From Apium graveolens (Eukaryota; Streptophyta; Magnoliopsida; Apiales; Apiaceae), in assembly GCF_009905375.1 (NCBI RefSeq), contig NC_133653.1, positions 87,967,004 to 88,031,003 of the forward strand: a stretch of DNA of 64,000 nt. The letters run 5' to 3'. Shown here piece after piece: positions 45,279 to 57,154 of this stretch; within the stretch, counting starts at the first letter, position 1; each line of letters opens with the position of its first letter. A model generated the notes under the pieces. The model saw only the letters and a program-made list of their open reading frames with translations. It had not been told where the DNA came from and searched no databases. The translations under genes and the position numbers were made by a program.

Positions 45279-45790
45279 TAGTTTCTATATTTTTGCTATA
45301 TTTATATAAGTTTTTATTTGTATTTTCTGTAATTATAAATATTGTATGATATATGAAATTGAATGTTGATATCTTGTTGATAGATATTTGGTATTTAATT
45401 CATTGATATTTGTTTTTTTATTATTATTTGTATTGTATTATTATGTTTATTTATTTTATTTTTATTTTATTTTATTTTAAATATAATGCAACATAACAAT
45501 TAGTATCTAAAGTACTTGACAAGTATCGTTCAATGATATGTTGTTAACATTATGTTGCAGATATTTGTAAGCTTTTGACATGAATGAGAATTACTTAGAC
45601 TTTACCCTAAGTGATCAATGTTTTATCAAAAACTCATTCATATTGAAAAACAAAATCAAACTTCTTTCTACATTAGTGATTTCTTATTTCATGTAAAATC
45701 TTTTGAAATCACTATTGTAAATCATTTTCTCTCTATTACCATATGTTCTGTGTTACAGGTTCAGTCTCCAATGACTTTCTTTCATTAACA
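45279..45790 (+). other. AT-rich spacer of SIRE-2
   Basis: No coding match. A T/A-rich stretch (45400-45485) is followed by several TTGCAG or TTACAG acceptor-like sites (45556-45561, 45751-45757). It probably equals the pol-env spacer of SIRE elements. Confidence 0.5.
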
Positions 45791-46860
45791 GTCATGAGGT
45801 TGAAAACCCACAACATCTATCCCAGACTGTAAAGACAAACACAGAAACAGAACTAACCAACACTCTCTTACCACTAAATGTAGTATGAATGAGCGTGAGG
45901 GAGATAGTGCCTTAGTGCACCATATAAGGAAGGTTCTGTAGTCAACCCAGTAGCTCTGTCTCCTACATAGATGAGTAGTATTTAAAACGAGACAACTGCT
46001 AGCTCCCATACATCTTCTCAAAAAGATGTAATGGCTGAAAAGGCACATAAACATTTACTAGATTCATTCTCTCAAAAGGGTGCGTCTATTGAAATTTGCC
46101 TGTCGGCCAGGGTATCCGATGTAGTGTCACCACTTCAAACATAAACAATTCTTGATGCACAAGGAAAGGTTACACACACAAAGGATGAGTTGACGGAAAC
46201 AAGAGTTTCGACCATTTTAAGGTCAGATTCGATTGTTTAAGGTTCGTTAATGAACCAATTGCCTTTACAGGTGTTAGGAGAGGATACTGATCCAAAAGCC
46301 ATATGTCAGTGGTCAGTGTCTACCTCCCCAGGTTTAAATCCCCTGGATGCATCTGCGGATAGTGGATCTGATATAGGTGCAGATCGGCAACTTATTGACA
46401 ATGATTCAGATATAACCTGATGAGTCACAAGGAAATGTCTTCACAGACATTCAAAGGGAACTTTAATCTTTATGCTAAATTCTTTGGATCATTGTTTACC
46501 TTCCCAGAATTCAAATCTGGAACCCTAAAAGGGAAACTAGCAACTTGTAGATTATGACTCAGATTCATCTGACGAGTTTAACAAGGATGGGGATTTGCGA
46601 ACTCCCATTGCACCACCTGTGACCTCCTTAAGGATGGCTCAGGTGATTTTCCTTGCAGGTACAGCTGGATTATGGAGCTATGAGAGAAGAGTGATATACT
46701 TGTGAGAAGGAGTGTAAACACGAGTGGAGAGAAGAGTGAAACACATGTGAGGTACACTAAACAGAATCACACACTCACAGTGAGGAAGAAAGAGAAACTT
46801 CTTGTTATTTCTTTTCCAACCAAGTGAAATATGAGAACTTCTTCAGACGACGGCATACAT
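45791..46860 (+). pseudogene. SIRE-2 env-like remnants
   Basis: Short acidic reading pieces such as WSVSTSPGLNPLDASADSGSD (46308 on) resemble the acidic C-terminal part of SIRE env-like proteins, but stops and frameshifts are everywhere. The N-terminal domain seen in SIRE-1 is not recognisable. Confidence 0.4.
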
Positions 46861-46867
46861 TCCTTCT

Positions 46868-47401
46868 TTAAGGGGGAGATAAAAGCTTAAGTAATAGTTT
46901 GGAGGATTCCTCAACTAAGGGGGAGAAGTAGCAGGGAGGAAGAAAAAGATCCTACATATGTACACTACACCACACCATATTATTTGTAACTACGGATCCT
47001 ATTGTACGGGAGAGGTGGTAAACACAAGGTGATTTTCTAGTAAGGGAAGAAGCTGTTTTCTAAAAGGGGAGTACCATTGGTTTTTATCTGCGGATCCTAT
47101 TGTACGGGAGAGGTGGTAAACGAAGGTGATCTTCTTTAATCAGTTGATTCTCATAGGGGGAGAAGCAAGACAGATATGCGCTTCTCAACAGGAAATGTGG
47201 TTGTACAAATGAAAATGAAACTACTTGAAGATATGTTCAGTCTAGAGGAACATCTACTTGGAATCTGGAAAATGTTAAATCTAGTTCATAAGTTTTCTGC
47301 TATTTACTTTGCATTTCTTTTTATATCTTTTTCTTATTTGTTAGTTGAGTTATCCTCTAGGTATTTGTGTGTTATTGTCTAACAAACAAATAGGGGGAGA
47401 T
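46868..47401 (+). repeat. Repeated polypurine tracts and 31-bp direct repeat before the SIRE-2 3' LTR
   Basis: PPT-like runs with GGGGGAGA lie at about 46870-46880, 46918-46927, 47155-47164 and 47391-47400; the last abuts the LTR and is the functional candidate. CGGATCCTATTGTACGGGAG begins a perfect 31-bp direct repeat at 46993-47023 and 47091-47121. Several tracts in series are known in SIRE elements. Confidence 0.75.
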
Positions 47402-48787
47402 TGTAAGTTATATGTCATAGCCTATTTGTATATTCAAGGATTCAACTCAACTCAAATAAGAATGTAATAAGTAAATAGTGGATCTACCGTCAAAAGAGAT
47501 CTCACAGAGTAATATCTGTCAAAGGATTCAGAAACAAGGTTCATCTACAGACTTGAGGAATTAATTCACTGGAAGAAGTTCAAGAAATTGATCATGCCTC
47601 AGTGATATAAATCAAGAGTGTGGATTTAATCAAGTGACAGAGATCTCGTCAGGGTATCAAATAATTACAAGGATTTAATCTGAAGAAAATCAATTATCAA
47701 ATTCAAGACATGAAGAAACGTCACAGAAGTTAGTCACTCATGAACCAGACAGTACATCGAGTGTCAACGTTGAAGTGGTGGAATTGATTCATAATTCTCA
47801 GTGATTTTCAGAAGATATTCAGAAGATTGGTTGCTGCTCAGGGTTAGTATTAATTCTCTATTAATTAATTAAGTCATATAATTTAATTAAGAAAATAAAT
47901 TATATCTGCAAAGATTAATTTATTTGATTAATTAAATTAATTGATTAATTAATTCAGAATTAATATTAAGGTTTTTCAGAATTTTAATTGATTTAAAATC
48001 TGTTATTAATTCAACAAAACAACTGATTGTATTCGTATGACAATCAGTATGACAATCAATAGTCATACCGAAAGTCATGCTAATTCAGTTGATTGTCTTA
48101 TCAGAATTATTATTAGATTAAAATCTGTTATTTATTCAGTAAGACAATCTGGTTTGAACTAATATGACAATCTGTATGACAATAAATAGTCATACCGAAA
48201 GTCATTGTAGTTCAATCAGATTGTCTTGCTAGTTCAATCCATTGTCCTACCGAAAGTCTTGCCAGCTTTAGGATTGTCATTCGAGTGCAATTCAATTCTG
48301 TTGAATGAATTAAAAAGACAGAGAAGCAGCAGAAAGAAATTATCATCCAATCCAACACAGAACACAAAAACAAGAACACAGAAAGCAAAAGCAGCCGCCT
48401 CTGAAACATTCCATTTTTCATCTGCTTAATTCAAGATCACATTTCTAGTTTGTAAAGTTAAATCCAAACCACTAGAATTATTTATCTTGTTCTTGTGTAA
48501 CAATCTAGCGGATCAAAATCCCTAGAACTTAATCTCAAATTGCGTTTAGCATTTGAATCTTTTTATTACAAAAATAGAAAAAGTTCGTCGAATTTATTCT
48601 AGATTTGTGATAATTAATTTGAGATTAATTCCTTGTAATCGATACAGTTGTTGTAACACCTTTCAAGTTTAATAATATTCTTATTTAACTTGAATTTTGT
48701 TTCACATTTTTTATTCCGCATTTAATTCGATTATTCGGTACTGTTTGTATTCAACCCCCCCTTCTACAAACACATTGGGACCTAACA
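47402..48787 (+). repeat. SIRE-2 3' LTR
   Basis: Starts TGTAAGTTATATG after the polypurine tract and ends GGGACCTAACA before the duplicate gttat. Same length as the 5' LTR (1386 bp), about ten substitutions by eye, no indels seen. Confidence 0.95.
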
Positions 48788-48792
48788 GTTAT

Positions 48793-49642
48793 TATTATTC
48801 ATTTATTTCAGACCTAGTTTATCTTAGTTAATTACCATGGTTTCATTGGAACCCATGGTGACGATGAGTTCGGTTATGAATTAATCGTTGTCATGGGGTT
48901 CTAACGGATTTACTTATGGATTTCTATAGTTAATTATTTTGCTACCTAAGTGTGTGGTGATTGTATGATATCCTAGTATTGGTTGTGCGTATTTGTCTTA
49001 TGTGTGTCACGAACAATAAGATAGTTTGTTAATCTCTATTGAAGCGATAGTGAATATAGAGATTTAGAACTTTCCATGCTAGTATAGGTTCATGTATTTA
49101 TTATGCATGATTCGTAGGTAATTTTTAACCATCTTACTTGCCCTATGTAATCACGATAGATAACTTGTTTATTAAACCTTTATGTTGTCAAATTCTATAG
49201 ACATATAGGGTCTCAACATAATTGGTGTCTATTTAGCTTCTATCTCTTTTGTGGATGTCTGGTAGTAGGGTATTCGTACAATGAAAGTTTTCGTTTACTA
49301 GTTTTGTGTTATCTGATTAGTTGTCATCACCATTGCATGCTAAGGATTAGAACAATGACTTTGAATTAAGTATTTAATGAAGTTAGAATCCCATATTTGT
49401 CTCATATAGTTAATTCAATTAATTTTATTCTTATTTAATTGTATGTTATTTTAATCTTAGTTGTAAACATCTCAACTTGTTATTGTCTTAGCATTGAGCG
49501 ATAGCCATACCATTGTTGCATAGGTGCATAATCTTAAGTTAACTAAAAAGAGTCTCTGTGGGTACGAATCTGATTTATATCTTATACTACTTGCGAACGC
49601 GTATACTTGCGTGTAATTTTAGCACGTGTTGTCGCCTTAACA
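48793..49642 (+). repeat. Athila 5' LTR, second part
   Basis: The LTR resumes after the duplicated gttat and ends GTCGCCTTAACA at 49642, followed after six bases by the primer binding site. Open frames in it are not coding. Confidence 0.8.
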
Positions 49643-49648
49643 AGTTTT

Positions 49649-49666
49649 TGGCGCCGCTACCGGGGA
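49649..49666 (+). promoter_or_regulatory. Athila primer binding site, Asp tRNA type
   Basis: TGGCGCCGCTACCGGGGA matches the Asp-tRNA-type PBS used by Athila elements, probably with one or two changes. Confidence 0.85.
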
Positions 49667-49784
49667 CTCGGTGTTAATTTTTAGTTTATGTGCTTGACAT
49701 CAGTGGTCGTTAAAGTTCACTGACTCGGATTCTTTTACTTTCACGGTTTACTTGTTTGTGTTTCAGGTACTCGGGAGAGTGTGT

Positions 49785-51053
49785 ATGCGAACACATTCTC
49801 AATTTCTTAAGGCAACTATTGAAGAAGTGGAAGAAGTAGTTTTTGAAGAAGTTAATAAAGTTGAAGAAGAAGCAATCATTACAATAGGAGAACCAGCAGC
49901 AGCAACAAAAGCGTTGATGGATTTTTCTCAACCAAAGATCAATGACATTCAATCTAGGATTGTCAGGCCAGCTATCGCAGCTAATACCTTTGAGATCAAG
50001 CCTGACATAATTCAAATGGTGCAGAATTCAGTCCAGTTTGGAGGTGCTGCAACGGAAGATCCCAATATGCACATTAGGGATTTCATCGATAACTTTGACA
50101 CCTTCAAGTTCAATAATATTTCTGAAGACGCTGTGAAATTGAAATTTTTCCCATTCTCTCTGAGGGATAAAGCTAAGTGCTGGATGCATTCTCTACCAAC
50201 AGGTTTTATCACTACTTGGGAAGATCTTGCTCAGAAATTTCTTACTAAACACTTCCTTATAGAAAAGACAACTGCAATCAGGAACGCTCTTACTCAATTT
50301 GCGCAATAATCGAGAGAGTCTTTATGTGAAGCTTGGGAGTGTTATAAGGAGATGCTTAGGAAGTGTCCTCATTATGGGATGCCTGACTGGATGATTATCA
50401 ACTGCTTTTATAATGGTTTGGGAGCACAGTCTAGACCCATGCTCGATGCAGCATCAGGTGGCGCTCTATGGGCTAAAAGTTATAAGGAAGCTTATGAGCT
50501 GATCGAGATGATGGCTGTGAATGAATATCAGTATCCAACCCAGAGATTGCCCCAGGGAAAGGTAGTAGGAGTTCTTGAAGTGGATACAGCTACGGCTATC
50601 ACTGCTCAACTAAAGGCGTTGTCTATGAAGATCGATTCTCTGGCTAACTATGGAGTTCATCAGAGGTCAAGTGTTTATGAGCTTTGTGCAGGTTCACATA
50701 CGACGGAGCAATGCGCTATATCTAGTGAATCAGCTCAGTTTGTGAGTAACTTTCAGAGGTCGCAACAACCAGTTCGTACCACTTATCATCCTGACAACTG
50801 GAATCATCCTAACTTCGGCTGGAACAACAATCAGAATGCGATGCAACAGCTGTTCCGGCAGTTTGGAAACAAGCAATTCAATCCTCCTGGTTTTCAGCAA
50901 AAGTTTGTACCAAGACATCAGTTTCAGCCACAGGGGATGCAACAACAATCTCATGGAGGTCCAGTTCCATCTGTTAATGAAAAATCTGAATTGGAGGAGT
51001 TGAGGCTGATGTGCAAAAGCCAAGAGGTTTCAATCAAGACTCTGGAGAACTAA
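49785..51053 (+). pseudogene. Athila gag, one to two stops from intact
   Basis: The start is ATG 49785 (MRTHSQFLK); the upstream TTG at 49752 is less likely. A Glu-rich N-terminus is followed by the Athila gag core: AANTFEIKPDIIQMVQ, MHIRDFIDNFDTF, LKFFPFSLRDKAKCWM, TTWEDLAQKFLTKHF. A single TAA (50307-50309) interrupts it, then the same frame continues from about 50310 (the next ATG is at 50352) through YGMPDWMIINCFYNGL and a Gln/Pro-rich region to TAA 51051. One zinc-finger-like C-X-A-G-X-H-T pattern (50690-50715) is seen. Particle-forming protein of the element. Confidence 0.88.
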
Positions 51054-52643
51054 ATAGGGCAAATTGCCAATGCACTGTTAAGTCGACCTCAAGGAACTCT
51101 TCCTAGTGATACAGAAGCTAAGCCAGGAAAGAGGGAAGTCAAAGAACAGACTAATGCAATCACCTTGAGGTCTGGAAAGGTCGCAACCCCTCAAAATTAT
51201 CAAGACGAAGAATCTGAAATTTTTTTCCAGAATGCAGGCGCGCCCGTGCCTATCAGCAGCGCGCCCGTGCCTATCAGCAGCGCGCCCGCGCCCTCTCAAA
51301 CTTTAGGAAGTGAAATTTTGGCTGATTCTGCTGAGAAAAAGAATGGTGAAGCTGAATCGAAGAATAATGCTGTTGAAAACACTATTCCTAAGGATAAGCT
51401 GAATTATGCTTTATTAATGCATAAGTTTGACAAGCAATTTGCCAAGTTTTTGGAGATTTTCAAGAAGCTTCACATTAACATACCTTTTGAAGAAGCTCTA
51501 GAACAGATGCCGAGCTATGCTAAGTTTATGAAAGGTATTCTATCTCAGAAGCTAAAACTTGAGGAATTGGAAACCGTTACTCTAACGGAAGAGTACAGTG
51601 TTGTGCTACAACAGAAACGATCTCCTAAGCTTAAAGATCCAAGAAGCTTCACGATACCTTGCACTATTGGAAACTTGTTATTCGACAAGTGTTTATGTGA
51701 CTTAGGAGCTAGCATCAATCTGATGCCCTTATCTGTCTTCAAGAAACTTGGTTTTCCTGAGCCAAAACCGACAAACATGTCCTTACAGTTGGCCGATCGG
51801 ACCATCACTTATCCATGAGGTATAGTGGAGGATATCTTGGTCAAGGTGGACAAACTCATCTTCCCTGCTGATTTTGTAATTCTGGATTTCGAGGAAGATG
51901 AGAAGATTCCCATCATCTTGGGAAGACCATTCTTGGGTACAGGCCGAGCTATGATCGATGTGCAAAAAGGAGAGCTTACGATGAAGGTTCAAGATCAGAA
52001 GGTCACTTTTAATATTTTCAAGGAAATAAATTTGGCCACAGATAAAGAGCAATACTTTAAAGTAGAGCGGGTCGACTTTGTCGTGAATTCGAAGCTTGAA
52101 CAATTTCTAAAGTCAAATACCTTAGAGAGATCCTTAATAAGGGAATTAATTATTGAAGATGAAGAAGGAGCAGAGCAACTGCAGGTTTTGAATGCACCTC
52201 TGTGGAAGAGGAAGTTGGATATGCCATTCTATTCTCCTGGGTTAGCAGAGCTGAAAATTTCTCAAGAGCGTCTTGAGTCTTCTATTGAAGAAGCTCTCAC
52301 ACTTCGGCTCAACCCGCTGCTAGATCATTTGAGTTATGCATTTTTAGGTGCACCCCCTGACAAGCGGTTGGATTATAGTTATGATAATCTAAAGGGTGAC
52401 CGGACGGTTCCTCCTGTGCTTACAGATGGTCCCTCTCGTGCACCACAAATAGATAATAGGTTTGGTATTGGTGATGCGCAGTATAGAAGGTTGACTCGAT
52501 GTTTTGAGGCCATGCATGACATCCACCAACGTTTTGCTGAAGATTTGGCACACGCTCTCGGTACTATTTTCCGAGACACTGGTGTCGAGGTTGATTGGCC
52601 ACCTGATCCTCCACCCGAAGAGGGTGATCCTCTCGATGACTAG
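51054..52643 (+). pseudogene. Athila protease fused in frame to the C-terminus of the env-like ORF
   Basis: The gag frame continues (QTNAITLRSGK), passes a repeat encoding PVPISSA twice (51240-51290), and reaches the Athila protease with CDLGASINLMPLSV (51698 on) and, after TGA at 51816-51818, PIILGRPFLGTGRAMIDVQ. The linker HLSYAFLGA (52330 on) normally leads into RT. Here it runs without frame change into AQYRRLTRCFEAMHDIHQRF (52480-52540) and a Pro/Asp-rich tail, which resemble the end of the Athila env-like protein, to the stop at 52641. RT, RNase H, integrase and most of env are therefore deleted. From 51825 to 52643 the fused frame is open (272 codons). Confidence 0.82.
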
Positions 52644-53746
52644 GTATGGCTTGTATCCTTACTATTACCTTCACTGAGGACAGTGAAATTTTTAAGTGTG
52701 TGGGTGATAGTTAAGGAATATTTGTGTGTGAGCCCATATAGATGCATATTCATGATAGTTTAGTTCTTATAGTTTGCATACTTGTCATGTAGTTATTTGT
52801 TTTTGTTTTTGTTTTGCGTATTTATTATCATGTTAGTATATTGCATATAGTTGCATTGGCATTATATCATGATCCCTTAGGTTGCTTTTCCGATTAATTT
52901 GTGATGTTGATTCGAGTGTAGTGATGTTGTATAGAGGAATGTTAAGTCCTAACGAAATGATTTGCATGCTAGAAACAAGAAAATTTTCAATAAGTCTTAT
53001 AGGTTGCTTGAGTGCTAGATCATGATCATGACTTGTTTGTGTGTCGAGGTTTAATCACTTGTTATGTCTAGAATTTATGTTATTCTCTTAGTGACGAAAT
53101 AACATGGATTTTTTAAATTGGAGAAAAACATTGGATATCAATGCTAGTTGTGGCTAGGCGTCAAATGGCTAGTAGCCGGCTCATAATCTATGAGTAGTCT
53201 AGGGTTGAATTAGATGGAGCGAAACGCACTCATTCAGAAATTGTTGAAAAAAGAGAGAGAAAAAAAGAAAAAGAAAAAAAAATATGTGTTATGCACAATT
53301 GATCACAAGTGGGCTCTTTAATACTCGAGTTATTAAGTTCTAGGGGACTTTGTGCCTAGTGACCTAAGGCTTTGATAGTCTGGGATCTGCTAACCTAACG
53401 CTCGCTACATGGGTATTATTGCATAAGTCTTTTGTGGACCTCGCTCATTGCACGATCAAATAAGCATGTTTGTGTTTTTATGTGTTATCAATAAAAGCAT
53501 GAATCCTTGTATAACTCTGAAAAAATTGAAGTGTTGTCAGTCATTTTATGTTTATCGTTTATTCTGTTTATAACCTTCGGATTGTCTTGATGAGAGGTGA
53601 GTTATGATTATTGATCTAGTTTCGAGAGTATATTTGTTAAGCAATTGCACACACGCATGTTTTTAGCTTGTGAGTCGATTTGTGGGATTTGATTGAACTT
53701 TGTGTGAATAATTGCATTCTTTGAGATGTTGCTTATTGATTGGTTT
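52644..53746 (+). other. Athila 3' untranslated region
   Basis: No gene. The sequence has the TTCACTGAGGACAGTGAAATTT start (52671 on) typical after Athila ORFs, and a homopurine stretch at 53243-53283 (GAGAGAAAAAAAGAAAAAG and flanks). The Athila PPT and 3' LTR do not follow, because a chromovirus LTR begins at 53747. Confidence 0.65.
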
Positions 53747-56700
53747 TGTAACATCCCCAAATCCGGGGTCAGGATTGGGTATCACTAAACAACTTTAAAT
53801 AATATAAACCTGTATATTAAAACAAATATACAGATAACCCCTCATTATTCTGGATCGCTTACAGGTTATGGTATGAAACAAGAATCTAACCTTCTAAAAT
53901 TACAGTAACTAAATACAATTTTATTACCTCCTTACTAACTTCCTCGTATTATTTACTCTGACACCTCCAAATTCCTTTAGTTGGGGTCTCTCCACTTTTG
54001 CTGTCTATTAAGAGCTATTCACTTTTGTCTTCATTTGATACTGAAAGAAATAAGATTTCACAAAGCAAGAGTGAGCCAAAAATGCCCAGCAAGTATCATA
54101 ATTGGTTTCCAGTATCAAATCAAAAACTGATGGAAACAATCTTTAAATGATTTTAAAACACTTTTTTTTATTAAAATAGTTGAGCGAATAAAACCTCGGC
54201 CTTCGTTGGCCTTTAATCATAAATCACATTTTTCTGCAAAAAACTAGTGAACGTTTCAGTGATTCATTTCTTGAATCAAGTCTTCGTTTGTTTTTGTAAC
54301 CATAACTTTCCAAGAAGGAATGTTGTTAATGGCGATCAATAATAAATTAGACTGACCATTAGAAACCAACATATGCACTATAACCTGCTGATCAGTCAGG
54401 ATATAGCGCAGATCTATACCCAACTGTATAGACCCACCAACATATAGGGTACCCAGGTACTTATGGCCTAATAATGAAGGTCCAGCCATCTCTGGCCCTT
54501 AGGGTCCAGCTCATTCCTGGCCCTCATCGTAACCATCCAGTCCGTAGAGTATTTTGATGTCAAATCACTTTGATTTCAAAATATCCCGATTCAGGGTTCG
54601 CAAATAATACGGAACAATATGTATTTGCTTAAGAGATCAATCGATAATAAAGGAACAATAATGAAGGGTACTTGCATAATTAAGAGTAATTGCAGCGAAT
54701 TATAAAAATATTTAACTATTCTGAACTTAGAATAGGAATGAAGTATTTGCAGTATATAATAAGAAGGTTTAAGAATACTTGCCTCAATTGATAATCCTCT
54801 GATCTATAACTATTTGCCATATCACTCAGTCCTGATGTATCTGTATTTCCACTGATAGGCTACCTGACCTTTCTTGTCAATCACCATTTCAGGTTTATCT
54901 CTATTATGAATCCATTCATTTTATTTACTACACGAAATCAGGCTTTACTTTTATAATCTCTGTCTGGCTTTGAATGCCTCGATCTATGTGTATCTATCAT
55001 AAAAGATACCATTCAATTAACTGACAATATATAATTGTCTAGTCTATACGTTTATCCTTATCATCTACCCACCCGATAATAACAGATAAGGATCATCTTT
55101 AATCATATAAAGTTTAATCGACACGTGGACTCACAATTCACATTAAAAATACACACAAGGCACGTATCACATATTTCATATAACATATAACTTAGTTTAT
55201 CAAAACATTCAACTCGGTATGTTCAAAACTGAAATCGAGTAAAAATACAATTTTACGATAATTACGCGACTCATGAATATTTACAAAATTAAGCGACCTT
55301 TCGAAATGAAAGATTTTATGACTCGAAAGTATTTTTAATGGAAGCAAAATATTTTTCTGAGTCTAGACGCGTATGTTTCGTATTAAACCAATGAACGGTC
55401 TATTTATTATGAATAAAATAAGAATAATTCAATTAATAATAATATTAATTAAATTTTAAATATCTTTATATAACTTTTAAAAGCTCAAAATGATTTTTAA
55501 ATAATTATTTGGCTTAATTATAAATCATTACATTTTATTTAACTATTTATAGATTAAATTAATTAATTAATTAAATTAATTAATTAATTAAATCTATAAA
55601 TAATTAACTAAAATAAATTATAAATAAATAAATCAAATTTAAATTTTTGAAAATATTAATTAAAATAATTTTATGGAATTAGAAATAATTTAGTTAATTA
55701 TTTAAATAATTAACTAAATTAATTTTGAATTTAAAAACAAATTCTAGAATTTAGAATTGATTTTTGAATTATTTCTTTTAAAAGAAATTGACAGAAACAA
55801 ATTTTTCAATTTGGTTTTGGGGAAATAAAGATCAAAACCGGGTCGTACATTCTTGGAAACGGGTCAAGAGGAACCCAACCGGATCCCCCCAAGAACAGCC
55901 CACCGGAAAAATGAAGAAGACGACCGGAAAAATATCTAGCCGCCGTCTACCTGATTCCGGCGCCTTCCCCGGGGTTAAAACAGCGTCGATTTCCCCCGGT
56001 TTTTCATCCAAACCTATTCTAAATCCTTCCCCAAGCTCCTGCGAATCCAGAAAACACAACAACAACAGCGAATATCACCGAAATCACCATCTCCAGCCAA
56101 TTCGAACCAGAGTTTAAGCTTTTCGGTGAAAAAATCGATTTTATTGAATCCTCAACCAAAATTAACAAGATAAATAGCAAAATGAAGCTTGTTTTATGTA
56201 CAATCTAACCCAGCAAATTATAACGTCAACCAATTGATAAACACTTCTAAAAATAAAATAAAAATCCGAAAAATATGAAGAACTCGGGTTAGTACTTCCG
56301 GGAATCGTTTGGTTCTTTTAAATATACGAATCGGTTGTAAATGATCTCAGGAAACTATTTCAACAATCCAAATCAATCAATAACCCTTTAATCAAAAAGC
56401 CCCAAATTCAATTAAGAACATTCAAACACATAAACCCTAATTTTTAATTTCGAGAATGAAACTCAATTTTTATATGTTATTGAACTCCAAATTAGTCATA
56501 TAATATACCAAAATGACCAGGACAAAATTATCTACAAAATTCAAGCATCAAATCACACAAACAACATCAAGAAAAAAAATTCATATTTTAATTATTAAAT
56601 AATTCGAATTAAAATAAATAAATAAGAAAATCACCTTATTTAGCAAAAAAAAAAAGAAAATCACCTTGATTTCTGCACTAAAATGGTTGATTGATTCAAA

Positions 56701-57139
56701 AAGTACTTTTCGAGGGTTTCAATTTGATATATGGCACGCCTGAATCGGAGTTCGATAACGCCTTCGTTTGTGAGTTTGATTTTCAAGAACGTAACGAATA
56801 ATTAGGGTTTTCTCTGTATTTTATCGGTTTTAACTGACTGAATATGATTATACGAATAAAATAAGATAACAAATAGGCTATTTATATTTATGGAATATTG
56901 GTTCGTGTTGGATCGTATTGGATCGATAAATTAGTTACTTAATCGCTAAGTAACCGCAAAAACGATCCGATTTAATACCCGTATTGGATAATTATCCAAA
57001 CCGGCATCTTATAAATACCACATATAAATACCCACATATCAACACCAATCATCAGATAATTCACCAAAAAGTCACATAATAATCAAATATTAATTATTTA
57101 TTGATAAAAATAATTGCACGATATTTCCCGGATATTACA
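53747..57139 (-). repeat. LTR D: 3' LTR of a minus-strand chromovirus (3393 bp)
   Basis: On the minus strand it starts TGTAATATCCGGG after a polypurine tract and ends GGGGATGTTACA. By length and ends it is a relative of the Tekay-like family but not of the A/B/C type. A TATA-like ATAAATAG lies on the minus strand at about 56880. An open frame at 55788-56117 (plus) has no recognisable domain. It inserted into the Athila 3' region. Confidence 0.82.
55544..55602. repeat. AT-rich palindrome in LTR D
   Basis: TATTTATAGATT (55544-55555) and AATCTATAAATA (55591-55602) are exact reverse complements, and the interval is a run of AATT repeats that can extend the stem. One base is out of register. Confidence 0.8.
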
Positions 57140-57154
57140 TCCTTCCCCCCTTAA
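57140..57154 (-). promoter_or_regulatory. Polypurine tract of chromovirus D
   Basis: The minus strand reads TTAAGGGGGGAAGGA next to the LTR start at 57139. The preceding GAATCC also precedes the PPT of the LTR B element. Confidence 0.85.

Larger units (their letters stand above)
41353..48787 (+). mobile_element. SIRE-2: complete non-autonomous gag-only SIRE derivative (7435 bp)
   Basis: Two 1386-bp LTRs, a PBS, a long gag ORF, a protease stub, a deletion of integrase, RT and RNase H, env-like remnants, and several PPT-like tracts. The 5-bp target duplication gttat (41348-41352 and 48788-48792) is perfect. The LTRs differ by about ten substitutions by eye, so it is a recent insertion. It must have used enzymes supplied by another SIRE copy. 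It lies within the Athila 5' LTR. Confidence 0.92.

Noticed and set aside
55788..56117. Small basic protein of 109 codons
   Set aside because: It lies inside LTR D, on the opposite strand to the element, without recognisable domain.
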